A DNA stretch of 64,000 nucleotides from Planctomycetota bacterium (GCA_018242525.1 JAFEBS010000056.1:3202-67201); one strand, 5' to 3'; shown: positions 8,524 to 18,438, counted from the first letter of the stretch. The notes: a model not told the origin generated them from the letters alone. Program-made: numbers and translations.

Positions 8524-9951
8524 TTACTTCAGCAGGAATCCAACATCGCCCGGACGAGCGTTGTTGGCGGAAACGACATCCCCGTTCCCGTCATTCCTGT
8601 CCTCGCCGACACTCCAGACGACGGCCTGTTGCGGATCCATCCGGCGGTAGCGAATCCGTCTTCCACCCGGATCAAAGGGATCCAGTGGCAGTTCGTCCAG
8701 GTATTGGGGGACCAATTGAGACGCATCCGAGGGAAACTCGGCGTGATCGCGCCGATGGGCCTGGGCAGCCAGGAGCAGTTCCAGAGTCAACTGCCGAGCT
8801 TCCTGGCGCAACAAGGCCTCGTCGGTCTGCTTGATGGATGGGACGACGTGGCGGTAGAGCATCGAACTGTTGATTGCTCGATCCAGTTTTACCGGATCGA
8901 GGCGACCAGCCGTCAGTGGAGTGGCCGGGTCTGGATCAAACAATACCGCCGCCCCGGTGCCCACCTGCTTTCGACGAGTTGCGATTGGCTTGTCGATTTC
9001 CTGCAACTGGATTGCCAGAACCTGTCGCATGAGCCGCACGGTCAAATCGGGTTCGGCCATCACCCAATAACCGAATTGTTGAATTTTGACGACGGTACTG
9101 ACGTCCGACCGGCCGGTTAGAGGTGCGAACATTTCGAGCCAGCGACCATCGGCCAGTGTGTTTTCCAGCATTCGATACTCGCATTTCAGGATGTTCCCTC
9201 GTGATTCGTACAGGGAATAATCGGAACGCGTCGAGATCAATGCGGTTTTGAGCTGGTCGGCCGTCACTTCCGGCCGTTCCGCCCAGCGTTGAAGTCCCTG
9301 TGTCGACATCTGATGCAGGGCCACGGCCATCAGCCCCTGGACAAAGGTGCCACGGTGCGACATATGGCCCCCGGCACGCTGTACGGCACGAGCCCACTGG
9401 TGTGCCTCATCCAACTTCGCAGTCTCAAGGCAGCGGGATTGTTCCAGCAGTGCCAACCGCACAATATTCCGCTGGTCGGTCACGCGTATGCTGGTGTCTG
9501 CCCGCAATAAGTCCGGCGACAGATTGCGTCCGCGTGGTTTTTCGGTTCCCCGCCGCCAGATGTCGAGTGCCTCGCGATGAGATTCCATCCACCGGACTAA
9601 AGACTCATCGGCCGCACTCCATCCCTGTTCCAGGACAGCTTGGACGCATTCCGGTTCCTGCCAGGTGTTGCTGTCGGATTTGGCCGGACGACGCTGGACC
9701 AGATCAAACACTTGACGGTATTCCGTGAATGCGTCGTCTTCTGCGGGGACATCCCAGGCGACAAACTCAGCCTCGTCATACGGCTGAGGGATCGCTGGAA
9801 TCCCGGCCAGTTTGATGGCGCGAATTCCGAACGGAAGGGACATGATCAGCACGCCGATGACGAGCGCCCAGACCCCTGCAGGCCAACGGAACGGGTTCCA
9901 AACCACCGTAGACGGGTGGGAAATCGAATCCTGGGGTTGAGGGTCCGCCAT
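8524..9951 (-). CDS. Hypothetical membrane-anchored protein
   Basis: This is a 475-residue protein that I do not recognise. One transmembrane helix at about residues 26-46 follows a 25-residue cytoplasmic tail. The remaining 430 residues would lie outside the cytoplasm and look mainly alpha-helical. The C-terminus holds a short motif, PLDPFDPGGRRIRYRR, followed by VVWSVGEDRNDGNG. This resembles the C-terminal tail of many planctomycete type II secretion or DUF1559-like proteins, where a GEN/GD loop is common. It is probably an envelope protein of unknown role. Confidence 0.7.
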   Translation of the reverse strand: MADPQPQDSISHPSTVVWNPFRWPAGVWALVIGVLIMSLPFGIRAIKLAGIPAIPQPYDEAEFVAWDVPAEDDAFTEYRQVFDLVQRRPAKSDSNTWQEPECVQAVLEQGWSAADESLVRWMESHREALDIWRRGTEKPRGRNLSPDLLRADTSIRVTDQRNIVRLALLEQSRCLETAKLDEAHQWARAVQRAGGHMSHRGTFVQGLMAVALHQMSTQGLQRWAERPEVTADQLKTALISTRSDYSLYESRGNILKCEYRMLENTLADGRWLEMFAPLTGRSDVSTVVKIQQFGYWVMAEPDLTVRLMRQVLAIQLQEIDKPIATRRKQVGTGAAVLFDPDPATPLTAGRLDPVKLDRAINSSMLYRHVVPSIKQTDEALLRQEARQLTLELLLAAQAHRRDHAEFPSDASQLVPQYLDELPLDPFDPGGRRIRYRRMDPQQAVVWSVGEDRNDGNGDVVSANNARPGDVGFLLK

Positions 9952-10044
9952 CGTGGAATGCTCGCAGAGTTTCTGTTCTCACTTTCGTCGAAACGGTGCA
10001 AATCCAGATTGGATCAAACAATCGGGCGTCGAACCGTGACAGGC

Positions 10045-10914
10045 TCAGTTCTGGTTCGCAGCCAGCTTTGCCGCCGTCAGCGTGTTCTTGAGCAGCATCG
10101 CGATCGTCATCGGCCCGACGCCACCGGGGACGGGTGTGATTGCTGAGGCCACTTCGCGAACGGTTTCAAATGCGACGTCGCCGACCAGTCGGTCCTGCTG
10201 CCGGTTGATGCCGACATCGATCACCACCGCACCAGGTTTGACCATGTCGGCCGTGACAAATCCGGCCTGGCCGATGGCGGCAATCAGGATGTCGGCCGTC
10301 CGAGTGATGTCGGACAGGTTGCGAGTCCGGCTGTGACAGATGGTGACGGTCGCATTGGCTGTCTGACCCTTCTGCACCAGCATCATGGCGACCGGTTTTC
10401 CCACGATTTCGCTGCGTCCCAGGACAACCACGTGAGCCCCGTCGACATTCGTCCCCGACTGCTGCAGCAGGACCTGAACACCATGTGGCGTGCACGGCAG
10501 GTACCGGGGCCGGCCCTGGACCATCAGTCCCACGTTTTCCGGGTGGAAGCAATCCACGTCCTTCAGTGGATGAACGGCATCCAGCACGGTCGTTTCATGG
10601 ATGTGCGCCGGCAATGGCAACTGAACCAGGATGCCATGCACGGCGGAATCGGAATTCAGCCGGTGCACCAGTTCCAGTAGTTCCCCCTGAGTTGTCGTGG
10701 CGGGCAGACGATGGACGTCACTGGCCAACCCCGCTTTCACACAGGCTTGTTCCTTGTTGCGGACGTACACCTGGCTGGCGGGATCGTCACCCACGAGCAC
10801 GGCGGCCAGCTTGGGGACAACCTGAGTGGCTTCGCGAAAGGCCGCGACTTCGGCGGCCAGTTGGACACGAATCGACGCGGCGACGGCTTTTCCGTCGATT
10901 AATTTGGCAGTCAT
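10045..10914 (-). CDS. folD: Bifunctional methylenetetrahydrofolate dehydrogenase/cyclohydrolase
   Basis: FolD oxidises 5,10-methylene-THF with NADP+ and then hydrolyses methenyl-THF to 10-formyl-THF, feeding purine and formyl-Met synthesis in the cytoplasm. The 289-residue length is standard. The catalytic Lys sits in YVRNKEQACVKAG. The dinucleotide-binding region VVLGRSEIVGKPVAMML and the C-terminal signature PGGVGPMTIAMLLKNT are intact. It appears to be a single-gene unit. Confidence 0.95.
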   Translation of the reverse strand: MTAKLIDGKAVAASIRVQLAAEVAAFREATQVVPKLAAVLVGDDPASQVYVRNKEQACVKAGLASDVHRLPATTTQGELLELVHRLNSDSAVHGILVQLPLPAHIHETTVLDAVHPLKDVDCFHPENVGLMVQGRPRYLPCTPHGVQVLLQQSGTNVDGAHVVVLGRSEIVGKPVAMMLVQKGQTANATVTICHSRTRNLSDITRTADILIAAIGQAGFVTADMVKPGAVVIDVGINRQQDRLVGDVAFETVREVASAITPVPGGVGPMTIAMLLKNTLTAAKLAANQN

Positions 10915-11310
10915 CGGGAGAGGAAACTTTCAAATTCAAAATAAGTAACAGACGGGATGGCCCGGCAGACTTTGCCGAAGTTTTTGATGGGGGAAACTTA
11001 GATACTGGAATTTTCGTTGCTCCCGGACAGGATCATTCCAGAATTCCGGGCCTGGTAGAAAGTCTGCACCACACAGCTGAAAACAGTCTAACGGCAATTG
11101 ATATGACATGGCAGGCAAGAGCTTGGAGTTACGGGAAGTCGCACGTCTGGGAGTTGACACGACCATGGCACCGGCGTCTAATCACAGGCGGATATCGGCG
11201 GTGCATCATCCACTGAGGATTTCAAACGTCAAGGCCTGAGGATTGGCGACAGTTGTTGCTGAAACTGGGCCGCACCGTCATTAGACAGTCACACGGTTAG
11301 GAGACAGTTC
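10915..11310. other. Intergenic region without recognised gene
   Basis: This is a 396-base spacer between divergent genes. The only open frames are short and overlap folD in other frames. The end carries TAGGAGACAGTTC, a good ribosome binding site for the haem protein gene at 11311. I see no clear promoter, riboswitch or repeat. Confidence 0.4.
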
Positions 11311-11670
11311 ATGCGGAAGAGTTGGACGTGGATTGCCTGTGGCGTGGCATTTGTCGCGGCGGCGCTGGTCGCCGGTCAGCAAGATGCTCAAGCCCGGCCG
11401 AACTACCTGAAGAGCTTCAATGGCGCTTATCCTGCCCTGAAGGAAGCTGCCGAAGGTGCCAAGTGCGGGATTTGCCATTTTGGCGAAAAGAAGACGAACC
11501 GCAATGATTACGGCAAGGCCGTCGGTGAAGCGTTGGGTGCCCCCAAGATTACCGACGAAAAGGTCCTGGAAGCCGCTCTGAAGAAGGCCGAAGCGGGCAA
11601 GAGCAGCACCGAAGGAAAAACCTTTGGCGACCTGATCAAGAGTGGCAAGCTGCCCGGCAAGAATCCCTGA
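11311..11670 (+). CDS. Small secreted c-type cytochrome-like protein
   Basis: This is a 119-residue exported protein. Residues 1-28 form a signal peptide ending in AQA. The mature part has one CxxCH haem-binding motif (CGICH, residues 52-56), so it would carry one covalent haem in the periplasm. The surrounding fold is small and Lys/Gly-rich, shorter than a class I cytochrome c, and I see no distal Met ligand. An AGGAG ribosome binding site lies 8 bases before the ATG. It is followed by a strong terminator. It may be a planctomycete-specific electron carrier; the partner is unknown. Confidence 0.8.
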   Translation: MRKSWTWIACGVAFVAAALVAGQQDAQARPNYLKSFNGAYPALKEAAEGAKCGICHFGEKKTNRNDYGKAVGEALGAPKITDEKVLEAALKKAEAGKSSTEGKTFGDLIKSGKLPGKNP

Positions 11671-11746
11671 TCGGGCCTGACGCTTGGTGATTCCGATTTG
11701 TCGCAGCGCTCGCGACTTTCGGACACCGACTGATCAAGATCAATCC

Positions 11747-11778
11747 GCAGCCCGACAAATTGTCGGGCTGCGTTTTTT
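11747..11778 (+). terminator. Strong rho-independent terminator
   Basis: A GCAGCCCGAC/GTCGGGCTGC stem with a short loop is followed by G and six T. It ends the transcript of the small cytochrome gene and lies 28 bases before the next gene. Confidence 0.85.
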
Positions 11779-11806
11779 CATACCTGCCAACCGGGAAGTC
11801 GCCGCC

Positions 11807-12757
11807 ATGCAGATTTCGCGTCGAGATTGGATTCACTTGACCACTGTCGGACTGTGTGCCAGTCAATTGCCAACAGCGCGTGCCGACGACGCCAAACCCA
11901 CTGTTCGGCCCAACCGGATTGGAGTCTCGACGTATTCCTTCTGGCACTTCCGGGGTGAACCCACTCCGATCGAATCCTGCCTGGAACAGGCCGCCGAGAT
12001 GGGATTCGATGGCGTCGAAATCCTGCATGTTCATATGGAAGAAGCGGCCAAGGCTGCGAACGGTCAGGTTGACAAGCCGTTGCTGCGGCGGATCAAGCAA
12101 CGCGCGTTTTCGCTGGGACTGGATCTGATGGGCTTTTCCACGCACCAGGGGTTTGTCACCCCCGATGAGAACAAACGCAAAGCCAACATCGAACATACGG
12201 CGAAATGCCTGGAACTGGCTCACGAACTGGGCATCCCGACAATCCGGGTCAACACGGGTCGCTGGGGAACCAGCAAGAACTTTGATGAGTTGATGGCCAA
12301 CAAGGGGATCGAACCGCGTCTGCCTGGATACACCGACGAGCAGGGGTTCGATTGGGTCATTCGCAGCTTCGAGGCCCTCGTTCCCAGGGCCGAAGAACTG
12401 GGAGTGGTCATGGGACTGGAGAATCACTGGGGGTTGGGACGCGAAGCCTCGGGAGTGATCAAGGTCATTGATACGGTCAAATCCCCCTGGCTGCAAGCCA
12501 CGCTGGATACAGGCAACTTTCTCGAAAACATGTATGAGCAGATGGACGTGCTGGCTCCGCGAACCGTGCTGGTGCAGGCCAAGACCTATTTCGGAGGTGG
12601 CGAGTGGTACTCGCTCGACGTCGACTATTCCCGCGTCGCCCAGATCCTGCGGAAGCATCATTATCGCGGCTACATCTCGCTGGAGATGGAAGGAAAAGAA
12701 TCCCCGGCGACCGCGGTTCCGAAAAGTCTGGAACTGTTACGCAAAGCGTTCGCCTGA
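11807..12757 (+). CDS. Secreted sugar phosphate isomerase/epimerase-like TIM barrel
   Basis: This is a 316-residue protein. The N-terminus MQISRRDWIHLTTVGLCAS with a following ARA is a twin-arginine-type signal, so export in folded form is likely. The rest is a xylose-isomerase-like TIM barrel. Likely metal ligands are Glu205 (GLENHWG), Asp234 (LDTGNF) and Glu293 (SLEMEG). Such exported barrels are abundant in planctomycetes and their substrates are mostly unknown. I start at 11807 because the frame upstream crosses the terminator at 11747-11778. The 3' end is duplicated downstream at 12886-12906. Confidence 0.85.
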   Translation: MQISRRDWIHLTTVGLCASQLPTARADDAKPTVRPNRIGVSTYSFWHFRGEPTPIESCLEQAAEMGFDGVEILHVHMEEAAKAANGQVDKPLLRRIKQRAFSLGLDLMGFSTHQGFVTPDENKRKANIEHTAKCLELAHELGIPTIRVNTGRWGTSKNFDELMANKGIEPRLPGYTDEQGFDWVIRSFEALVPRAEELGVVMGLENHWGLGREASGVIKVIDTVKSPWLQATLDTGNFLENMYEQMDVLAPRTVLVQAKTYFGGGEWYSLDVDYSRVAQILRKHHYRGYISLEMEGKESPATAVPKSLELLRKAFA

Positions 12758-12906
12758 TAAGGGCATTCCAGTGACTGTCATATCATTTCATCACTCTGAC
12801 GGTCATAGAGTGATCTCCTGCCGAATACCGACCGCGAAGCGGAGCTTCGAAGACGGGCGTTCCCAAGCGGGAGCTTGGGAACGAGAAAGCGTTCGCCTGA
12901 TGAGGG
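12743..12906. repeat. 21-bp direct repeat flanking a hairpin-rich insert
   Basis: The 21-mers at 12743-12763 and 12886-12906 differ at one base and begin AAAGCGTTCGCCTGAT. The first copy contains the stop codon of the isomerase-like gene. Between them lie three hairpins: an ATCACTC/GAGTGAT stem, a CGAAGC/GCTTCG stem, and an 11-bp perfect palindrome with GGGA loop at 12858-12883. The arrangement looks like insertion of a small palindromic element with duplication of its target. Confidence 0.65.
12858..12883. repeat. Palindromic repeat with GNRA-type loop
   Basis: An 11-bp perfect stem CGTTCCCAAGC/GCTTGGGAACG is closed by the loop GGGA. It matches the kind of short palindrome that I recall being widespread in planctomycete and cyanobacterial spacers. 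Confidence 0.75.
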
Positions 12907-12928
12907 ACCGGTCCAGGACGCGACGAAT

Positions 12929-13747
12929 TCACATCGGTCCAGTCTGATCACTTCTGCCAGACACATTCGGCGGCCATGGCAGGAATGAGCTGGTTCTGGC
13001 TTGATAGGCCGCATAGTCGGGGCGGCGGTCGGTGATCGTTTGTTCCAGCAGCGTGACTCCGGAAACCTTGAGCAGGAGGAACGACATCAACAGCGGGCTG
13101 AAGATCGTCCATGCCGCTCCGCCAGATGAAGCGATGAGGTACAGGCCCCACCAGACGCAGAAATCTCCGAAGTAATTCGGGTGGCGGGTCAGCCGCCACA
13201 GGCCGCGATCCATCACCCGTCCCGCATTGCCGGGATCGGCCTGAAAGCCGGCCATCTGGTAATCGCCGACGGATTCGAAGAACAAGCCGAGGCTCCACAA
13301 CGTCAATCCCGCCAGATCGAGCGTACCCGGCGGCTTCGATTCGGCGGCGACGATGGCGGCCTGGATCGGCAGCGACACGATCCACAGGATGACGCCCTGG
13401 AGCAGGAACACCGTCCCAAGGCTGATCCACCAGAATCGGCGTCCGTGATGGTCCCGCATTGCCCGGTACCGCCGGTCCTCGTCGTGTCCCCAGTTCCTCC
13501 AAAGCAGATACAACGACAACCGAACCCCCCAGAGGGTTGTCAACGCGGTCAGCAACCACGGGCGCCCGCCCGAGTGAGCCGTCGGCGAAGCCGCCAGCGT
13601 CATCCAGGTCACGAGCACGAACCCCGTACCCCAAAACGGGTCGATGATGCTTGCATCGCGCCGCACCAGGCTGACCAGCCAGAGACAGGTCAGCGCGGCG
13701 ACGACGGCCAGCAACGAGTTCAGCAGCGCTGAGGCCAGCGGCGACAT
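12929..13747 (-). CDS. DUF1295 steroid 5-alpha-reductase-like membrane protein
   Basis: This is a 272-residue polytopic membrane protein with about six hydrophobic helices. The C-terminal motif LTRHPNYFGD (186-195) is characteristic of DUF1295 proteins. It is related to the NADPH-binding region of steroid 5-alpha-reductases and isoprenylcysteine methyltransferases. A role in reducing or modifying a lipid substrate is plausible but unproven. It is the last gene of the five-gene operon and starts 3 bases after the stop of the upstream methyltransferase. The reductase-like fold fits a pathway that modifies unsaturated acyl chains. Confidence 0.88.
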   Translation of the reverse strand: MSPLASALLNSLLAVVAALTCLWLVSLVRRDASIIDPFWGTGFVLVTWMTLAASPTAHSGGRPWLLTALTTLWGVRLSLYLLWRNWGHDEDRRYRAMRDHHGRRFWWISLGTVFLLQGVILWIVSLPIQAAIVAAESKPPGTLDLAGLTLWSLGLFFESVGDYQMAGFQADPGNAGRVMDRGLWRLTRHPNYFGDFCVWWGLYLIASSGGAAWTIFSPLLMSFLLLKVSGVTLLEQTITDRRPDYAAYQARTSSFLPWPPNVSGRSDQTGPM

Positions 13748-13750
13748 GGT

Positions 13751-14800
13751 CTACGTTCCGTTCGGCTGTAACAGCAACTGAGTCACGAACCATTCACTGC
13801 CACCGGAGTAGCCAAATAGTTCGGCCACCGCGAGGAAGAACATCCGCCAGCGATGCAGCCACCGTCGGGCCGCATCGCGACCGTAGGTCGCTTCCAGAAC
13901 CGGCAGCAATTCGCCGCGGCGGGCATCCAGGTTCGCCAGCCATGCTTCGGAGGTCCGCTGATAGTGAGTGCCGTCCCACCGCCATTGGTTGATTACCGTC
14001 ATGTGCCGGTCGAACTGCCGCAGCATGTTTTCGCTTGGCATCAAGCCACCCGTGAAGAAGTAACGCCCCATCCAGTTCGCGTCCCCCTCGGTTTCATAGG
14101 GATAGGCCAGCGTCCGATGGCAAAAATGATGGACAAACAATCTGCCGTCCGGTTTCAGCCACGACGCGATCCGCTCCAGCAGCAGTTCGTAATTCCTCAT
14201 GTGCTCGAACATTTCCACAGAGACAACACGGTCAAAGCATTGCGGCCCGGCTGAGAACTCGTTCATGTCGGCGGTAATGACGTGCAGGTTCGTAAGTCCG
14301 CGCAACGCGGCTTCGGTTTCAATGTACCGCCGCTGGGGAGCCGAATTCGAGACGGCTGTGATCCGGCTGCTGCGATACCGTCCGGCCATCCACAACGACA
14401 GAGAACCCCAGCCGCAGCCGAGTTCCAGAATCGTCTGGCCTTCGCCGATGCCAGCCCGCTGACAGGTGATTTCGAGAGCCGCGGATTCGGCCTCCGCCAG
14501 TGACGTGTCGTCCGTCGGAAAGAAGCACGCACTGTACTTGCGATGCGGACCGAGAACCGCGACGAAGAACTGCGGCGGGAGTTCGTAATGCTGTTCGTTT
14601 GCCTTCTCAGGCACGGGGGCAATCGGACCTGTTCGCATCGTCTGGACGAGTGTCTCGAACCGGCGGAGAACGGCGTCTTCCCGGTCGTGTTCGCAGTCGC
14701 GCAGTCGCTGCGCACAGAGCCGCTGGATCGCGATGCGCGTGATCCGATCCGGGACCAATCCCCGCTCGACCGCATCAATACCGACTGACATCAGAGTCAT
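13751..14800 (-). CDS. Cfa-family SAM-dependent methyltransferase, short paralogue
   Basis: This is a 349-residue protein of the cyclopropane-fatty-acid-synthase superfamily. The acceptor-side motif HYELPPQFF (71-79) is changed from the usual HYDxGNDFY. The SAM-binding motif LELGCGWGS (125-133) is intact, and a GxDxNW-type segment follows in the C-terminal half. The N-terminal lipid-binding part of classic Cfa is mostly missing. The substrate therefore probably differs from that of the neighbour, for example another acyl position or a small molecule. The ATG at 14800 overlaps the stop of the upstream Cfa (ATGA). Upstream in-frame codons lie in another gene and are not used. Confidence 0.88.
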   Translation of the reverse strand: MTLMSVGIDAVERGLVPDRITRIAIQRLCAQRLRDCEHDREDAVLRRFETLVQTMRTGPIAPVPEKANEQHYELPPQFFVAVLGPHRKYSACFFPTDDTSLAEAESAALEITCQRAGIGEGQTILELGCGWGSLSLWMAGRYRSSRITAVSNSAPQRRYIETEAALRGLTNLHVITADMNEFSAGPQCFDRVVSVEMFEHMRNYELLLERIASWLKPDGRLFVHHFCHRTLAYPYETEGDANWMGRYFFTGGLMPSENMLRQFDRHMTVINQWRWDGTHYQRTSEAWLANLDARRGELLPVLEATYGRDAARRWLHRWRMFFLAVAELFGYSGGSEWFVTQLLLQPNGT

Positions 14801-16137
14801 GCTGACCTCCCTTGCGCGGCCCGCGACCCGATGGCGATCGGGTCGCGCTGGCACCGTGGCTTGTCGAACTGCATCTGGACGACGCCTGTGAACCGCTCGT
14901 CGAATGCCGCCTCGCAATAGCTCAGGTAGTAATTCCACATCCGGATGAAACGCTCGGGAAAACCCATCTGCCGCACCTCGTCCAGATGGTCGTGAAACCG
15001 TTGCCGCCATTCGCGCAGCGTCTGAGCATAGTGGGTGCCAAATTCTTCGGCGTGGACGAATCTCAAGTCGGTTGCCCGGCCCATTGAATCCAGTATTGCC
15101 CCCACTGATGGCAGGCATCCCCCGGGAAAGACATACCGTTGGATGAAGTCGACCGACCGCAGATACCTGGCGTACCGGCGATCCGGCATTACGATCCCCT
15201 GCAATACAAACGAACCATCGGGCTTCAGCAGTTCGCTGCATTTGCGGAAGTATGTGTCGAAGTAGCGGTGCCCGACGGCTTCAATCATTTCGACCGAAAC
15301 GAGCTTGTCGTACTGACCGGTCAAGTCGCGGTAGTCCTGAAACAGCAACGTCACGCGGTCGGACAGGCCGGCCGCGTCGATTCGCTGACGGGCGACGTCG
15401 AACTGCTGCTGTGAGATGGTTGTCGATGTCACCCGGCAGCCGAACCGTGTGGCCGCGTGGACTGCCAGTCCGCCCCAACCGGTGCCGATTTCGAGCAGAT
15501 GATCGCCCGGTTGCAGATCGAGCTTGCGGCAGATGCGATCCATTTTTTCCACGGATGCGTCATGCAGCGTGCTGGCCGGAGTGGCGAAGATACCGCTCGA
15601 ATAGGCCATCGTTTCATCAAGCATCAACTGGAAGAAGTCATTGCCCAGGTCATAATGGGCGTGAATGTTGCGGCGGCTGCCCGATTTGCTGTTGATGTGC
15701 CAGGCGTGATACAGCTTGTTCACCAGCCCGGCGATCTGCGAAAGCCCGCGATCGATCTTGTCGGCTGTTTCGATGTTCCGCACAAAGACTCGAAAGAAAG
15801 ACGTCAGATCGTCGCAGTCCCACTCACCGCGCAGATACGACTCGGCCACCGACAGGCTTCCTCCCAGCACGGCATGACGGAAGAACGCCGGGTTGTGAAC
15901 TCGCATGCTGCACTCCAGGTCGCCGCCGTGCCCGAGCGTCGTCGAGCCGGTCGGATCCACCAACTGAATGGTGCCGCCTTGCAGTTCCTGCAGATTCCGC
16001 AGGACCAGCCGCCGTGCGAGACGGCTCACAACGCTCAAGTGTTTCGGCACGGAACCAGAATCGTTGTCGAGCGTGAGCGAGTTCGTGGGCGCGGCCGTGG
16101 AATGGCTCGATGGATCGGATGCGAACGTGGTACTCAT
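14797..16137 (-). CDS. Cyclopropane-fatty-acyl-phospholipid synthase family protein
   Basis: This is a 446-residue protein close to full-length Cfa. An N-terminal domain (about 35-150) precedes the motif HYDLGNDFF (161-169), which in this family binds bicarbonate at the active site. The SAM-binding loop LEIGTGWGG follows at 215-223. It probably transfers a methyl or methylene group from SAM onto a double bond of membrane phospholipid acyl chains. The start at 16137 overlaps the DUF1365 stop by 4 bases. A 42-codon in-frame extension lies inside DUF1365 and is rejected. Confidence 0.92.
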   Translation of the reverse strand: MSTTFASDPSSHSTAAPTNSLTLDNDSGSVPKHLSVVSRLARRLVLRNLQELQGGTIQLVDPTGSTTLGHGGDLECSMRVHNPAFFRHAVLGGSLSVAESYLRGEWDCDDLTSFFRVFVRNIETADKIDRGLSQIAGLVNKLYHAWHINSKSGSRRNIHAHYDLGNDFFQLMLDETMAYSSGIFATPASTLHDASVEKMDRICRKLDLQPGDHLLEIGTGWGGLAVHAATRFGCRVTSTTISQQQFDVARQRIDAAGLSDRVTLLFQDYRDLTGQYDKLVSVEMIEAVGHRYFDTYFRKCSELLKPDGSFVLQGIVMPDRRYARYLRSVDFIQRYVFPGGCLPSVGAILDSMGRATDLRFVHAEEFGTHYAQTLREWRQRFHDHLDEVRQMGFPERFIRMWNYYLSYCEAAFDERFTGVVQMQFDKPRCQRDPIAIGSRAAQGRSA

Positions 16138-17012
16138 GGTCTCGCTTGCTTCGTGGAGTGTGTTGAGGATGAGAGATTGGGACGCGGAACAGGTGGATTG
16201 AAAGCGGCTTTCATGGAAAACGCAGCCTTGGGATGCGGGACATACGGAACCCGTTTCAACCACAGACGCAGAGCCTGCCAGTAGATGCCCAGAAAGATTT
16301 GCCCGGTCATCAACGGATACCTCACCAGTGCGCGGGCAAGCTGCCAGGACGTGATCGCTCGCCGTTGCAGCGACAGCGTCGCATCGAAACGCTTCGCGCC
16401 GTTTGCATGGTTCTGGATGGTCACAGCCAGCCGTTCGCGGGGTTCGGTCACCCGCCAGTGGTAGGTCATCTCCATTGGCATGAACGGAGACACGTGAAAC
16501 TCTTTGGGATGCTCGAACCGCCCCACAGGCTGCGAAAGCTCCGGTCCGGTAAGGTCGTTGTCGGACCGGGTCGCGTTAAGCACCTGACCCGCGAAGTTCA
16601 GCACGTACCAGTGCCGCTCGTTCCAGGGTGTGTTGCTGACTTCCGCAACCAGCGTTTCGACCCGTTCTCCCGACAGATCGAAACAATAGTAGAAGCTGAC
16701 CGGATTCATGCCGAATCCGAAGTATCGAAAGCTGGTCAGCAATCGGATCGGTCCGGCCGGGCGATGTCCGGTCCGTTGCTCGACCAGGTCGCGAACGGAT
16801 TCATCCAGGGATTGTGCCGGATCGCCCAGGTAGTCAGCCCGCCGGAACCACGCCAGAGCCGGCCACCGCGTGGACCAGATTCCGCGTCGCCCGAACAACG
16901 AGTCCAATTCGGCCAGATCGATGTAGACCAGGAACAGCCGGTATTGAAACGAGTGCGCGACGGGATCGAGCCGTCGATGCTGGACGGTGCCCTCGTAGAG
17001 ACAGCTTCTCAT
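16134..17012 (-). CDS. DUF1365 family protein
   Basis: This is a 292-residue protein. The N-terminus ([23 protein letters not shown]) and the centre ([16 protein letters not shown]) are the hallmarks of DUF1365. The family has no established reaction, but it is almost always found beside a Cfa methyltransferase and an FAD-containing amine-oxidase-like protein, as here. In alpha-proteobacteria such clusters belong to a stress-induced fatty-acid modification pathway. No signal peptide is visible. The gene is coupled by ATGA overlaps to both neighbours. Confidence 0.92.
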   Translation of the reverse strand: MRSCLYEGTVQHRRLDPVAHSFQYRLFLVYIDLAELDSLFGRRGIWSTRWPALAWFRRADYLGDPAQSLDESVRDLVEQRTGHRPAGPIRLLTSFRYFGFGMNPVSFYYCFDLSGERVETLVAEVSNTPWNERHWYVLNFAGQVLNATRSDNDLTGPELSQPVGRFEHPKEFHVSPFMPMEMTYHWRVTEPRERLAVTIQNHANGAKRFDATLSLQRRAITSWQLARALVRYPLMTGQIFLGIYWQALRLWLKRVPYVPHPKAAFSMKAAFNPPVPRPNLSSSTHSTKQARP

Positions 17013-18265
17013 GCCAGAACCTCCCTTGGCACGAGAGCCTCACAGACGCGCAAGGCACTGACGACACCGTCCTCATGGAATCCGTTCCCCCAGTACGCAC
17101 CGCAAAACGACGAGCGGTTTTGGTTGAGGAGTTCGCCGTGTCGCGCCTGTGCCGCGCTCCTGCGAGTGGTGAAGATCGGGTGGTGATATTCAAACCGCCG
17201 CAGTACGTGGTCCGGAGCGATCCGCGATTCGTCGTTGAGCGTCACGCAAATCGTGTGGTGCGAGCGGATCTTCTGCAGAATGTTCATGTTGTAAGTGACA
17301 CTCGCCAATGCGGACGGGTCGCCCGTCACGCGGTAATTCCAACTCGCCCAGGCACGCTTTGAGCGCGGCAGAACCGATTCGTCGGTGTGCAGCACCGCGA
17401 CGTTTCGCCCGTAGGGAAAGGCGGACAGAATGTCCCGCTCGGTTGGAGTTGCATCGTCGCCAAGCAACCGCAATGCCTGATCGCTGTGACAGGCGAAGAT
17501 CACGTGGTCGAATTGCTTGGCCTCGCCGGTGCGCGGCTGCACCGAAACCTGATCGGCGAACCGCCGCACGCTTTGGACGGGAGTTCGCAGGCGGATCCGG
17601 TCGTGAAATCCCCGGATCATTGCCTGGACGTACGTCCGCGACCCGCCGAGAACATAGCGCCACGTCGGCCGATTTCGCACGCTGAGCAAGCCGTGATTGT
17701 GATAAAATGAGGTGATGAACCGAATCGGAAACTCCGCAAACGTCCCCGTCGGACAGGACCAGATCGCGGCACCCATCGGCAGAAGGTACTGTTCGGCAAA
17801 TTCCCGCGAGTAACGGTGCCGGGAGAGGAAGTCGCCGACCGTCGCATTTTCGTCACACTGCTCGACGAGCCCTCGTGCTTCCCGGTTGAATCGCAGGATA
17901 TCGGCCAGCATCCGGTAGAATCCCGGTCGCAACAGGTTTCGACGCTGGGCGAACAGGGTATTCAGCGAGCAACCGTTGTATTCCAGTCCCGAGCGGTCGT
18001 CGCGCACGCTGAAGCTCATCGATGTCGGCCGTGAAGCGACTCCCAGTTCGTCCAGCAGAGCGATGAAATTCGGATACGTCCAGTCGTTGAAGACGATGAA
18101 GCCGGTGTCCACCGCGTGCCGCTCACCGTCCAATTCCACGTCAACGGTGTTGGTGTGCCCACCGGGGTAGTCGTTGGCCTCGAACACTGTCATCTCGTGA
18201 TCGCCCTGCAGACGATACGCGGCCACCAGCCCGGAGATTCCCGATCCAATGATTGCCAGTTTCAT
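17009..18265 (-). CDS. FAD-dependent oxidoreductase (amine-oxidase fold)
   Basis: This is a 418-residue flavoprotein. The N-terminal dinucleotide loop GSGISG (7-12), the acidic residue after the second strand (VFEAND) and the PGGHTNTV loop define the amine-oxidase/phytoene-desaturase-like FAD fold. As first gene of the Cfa operon it may desaturate or oxidise the methylated acyl product. That role is inferred from known furan- and cyclopropane-fatty-acid clusters. I prefer ATG 18265 over GTG 18286, because the Rossmann strand then starts at residue 3 as usual. The promoter and a candidate operator lie at 18317-18363. Confidence 0.9.
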   Translation of the reverse strand: MKLAIIGSGISGLVAAYRLQGDHEMTVFEANDYPGGHTNTVDVELDGERHAVDTGFIVFNDWTYPNFIALLDELGVASRPTSMSFSVRDDRSGLEYNGCSLNTLFAQRRNLLRPGFYRMLADILRFNREARGLVEQCDENATVGDFLSRHRYSREFAEQYLLPMGAAIWSCPTGTFAEFPIRFITSFYHNHGLLSVRNRPTWRYVLGGSRTYVQAMIRGFHDRIRLRTPVQSVRRFADQVSVQPRTGEAKQFDHVIFACHSDQALRLLGDDATPTERDILSAFPYGRNVAVLHTDESVLPRSKRAWASWNYRVTGDPSALASVTYNMNILQKIRSHHTICVTLNDESRIAPDHVLRRFEYHHPIFTTRRSAAQARHGELLNQNRSSFCGAYWGNGFHEDGVVSALRVCEALVPREVLA

Positions 18266-18316
18266 GCGTGTTCTTTCGTGACTCACGTGCTTCCGGCACT
18301 GCGACGCCTTGCAAAA

Positions 18317-18363
18317 CGTCCAAAACGTTCATTCAGTCTAGCCGCACCAGCCACGCTCGACAA
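18317..18363 (-). promoter_or_regulatory. Candidate promoter and operator of the FAD/Cfa operon
   Basis: On the minus strand TTGTCG (18358-18363) and TAGACT (18335-18340) are separated by 17 bases, a fair -35/-10 pair. Directly downstream, 18317-18330 reads CGTCCAAAACGTTC on the plus strand. This resembles the element at 18445-18459 on the other side of the divergent region, so it would cover the transcription start. Confidence 0.5.
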
Positions 18364-18438
18364 GGTAGTGACCGTAAAAAGCGATTGAATCGTCCATATT
18401 GGTGGAGAGTTCTGATGGACGCTCGATTCAGTAGATGT

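Noticed and set aside
14801-15240. N-terminal extension of the short Cfa paralogue to 15241
   Set aside because: It would overlap the upstream Cfa gene by 440 bases in another frame. The ATGA junction at 14797-14800 is the normal coupling.
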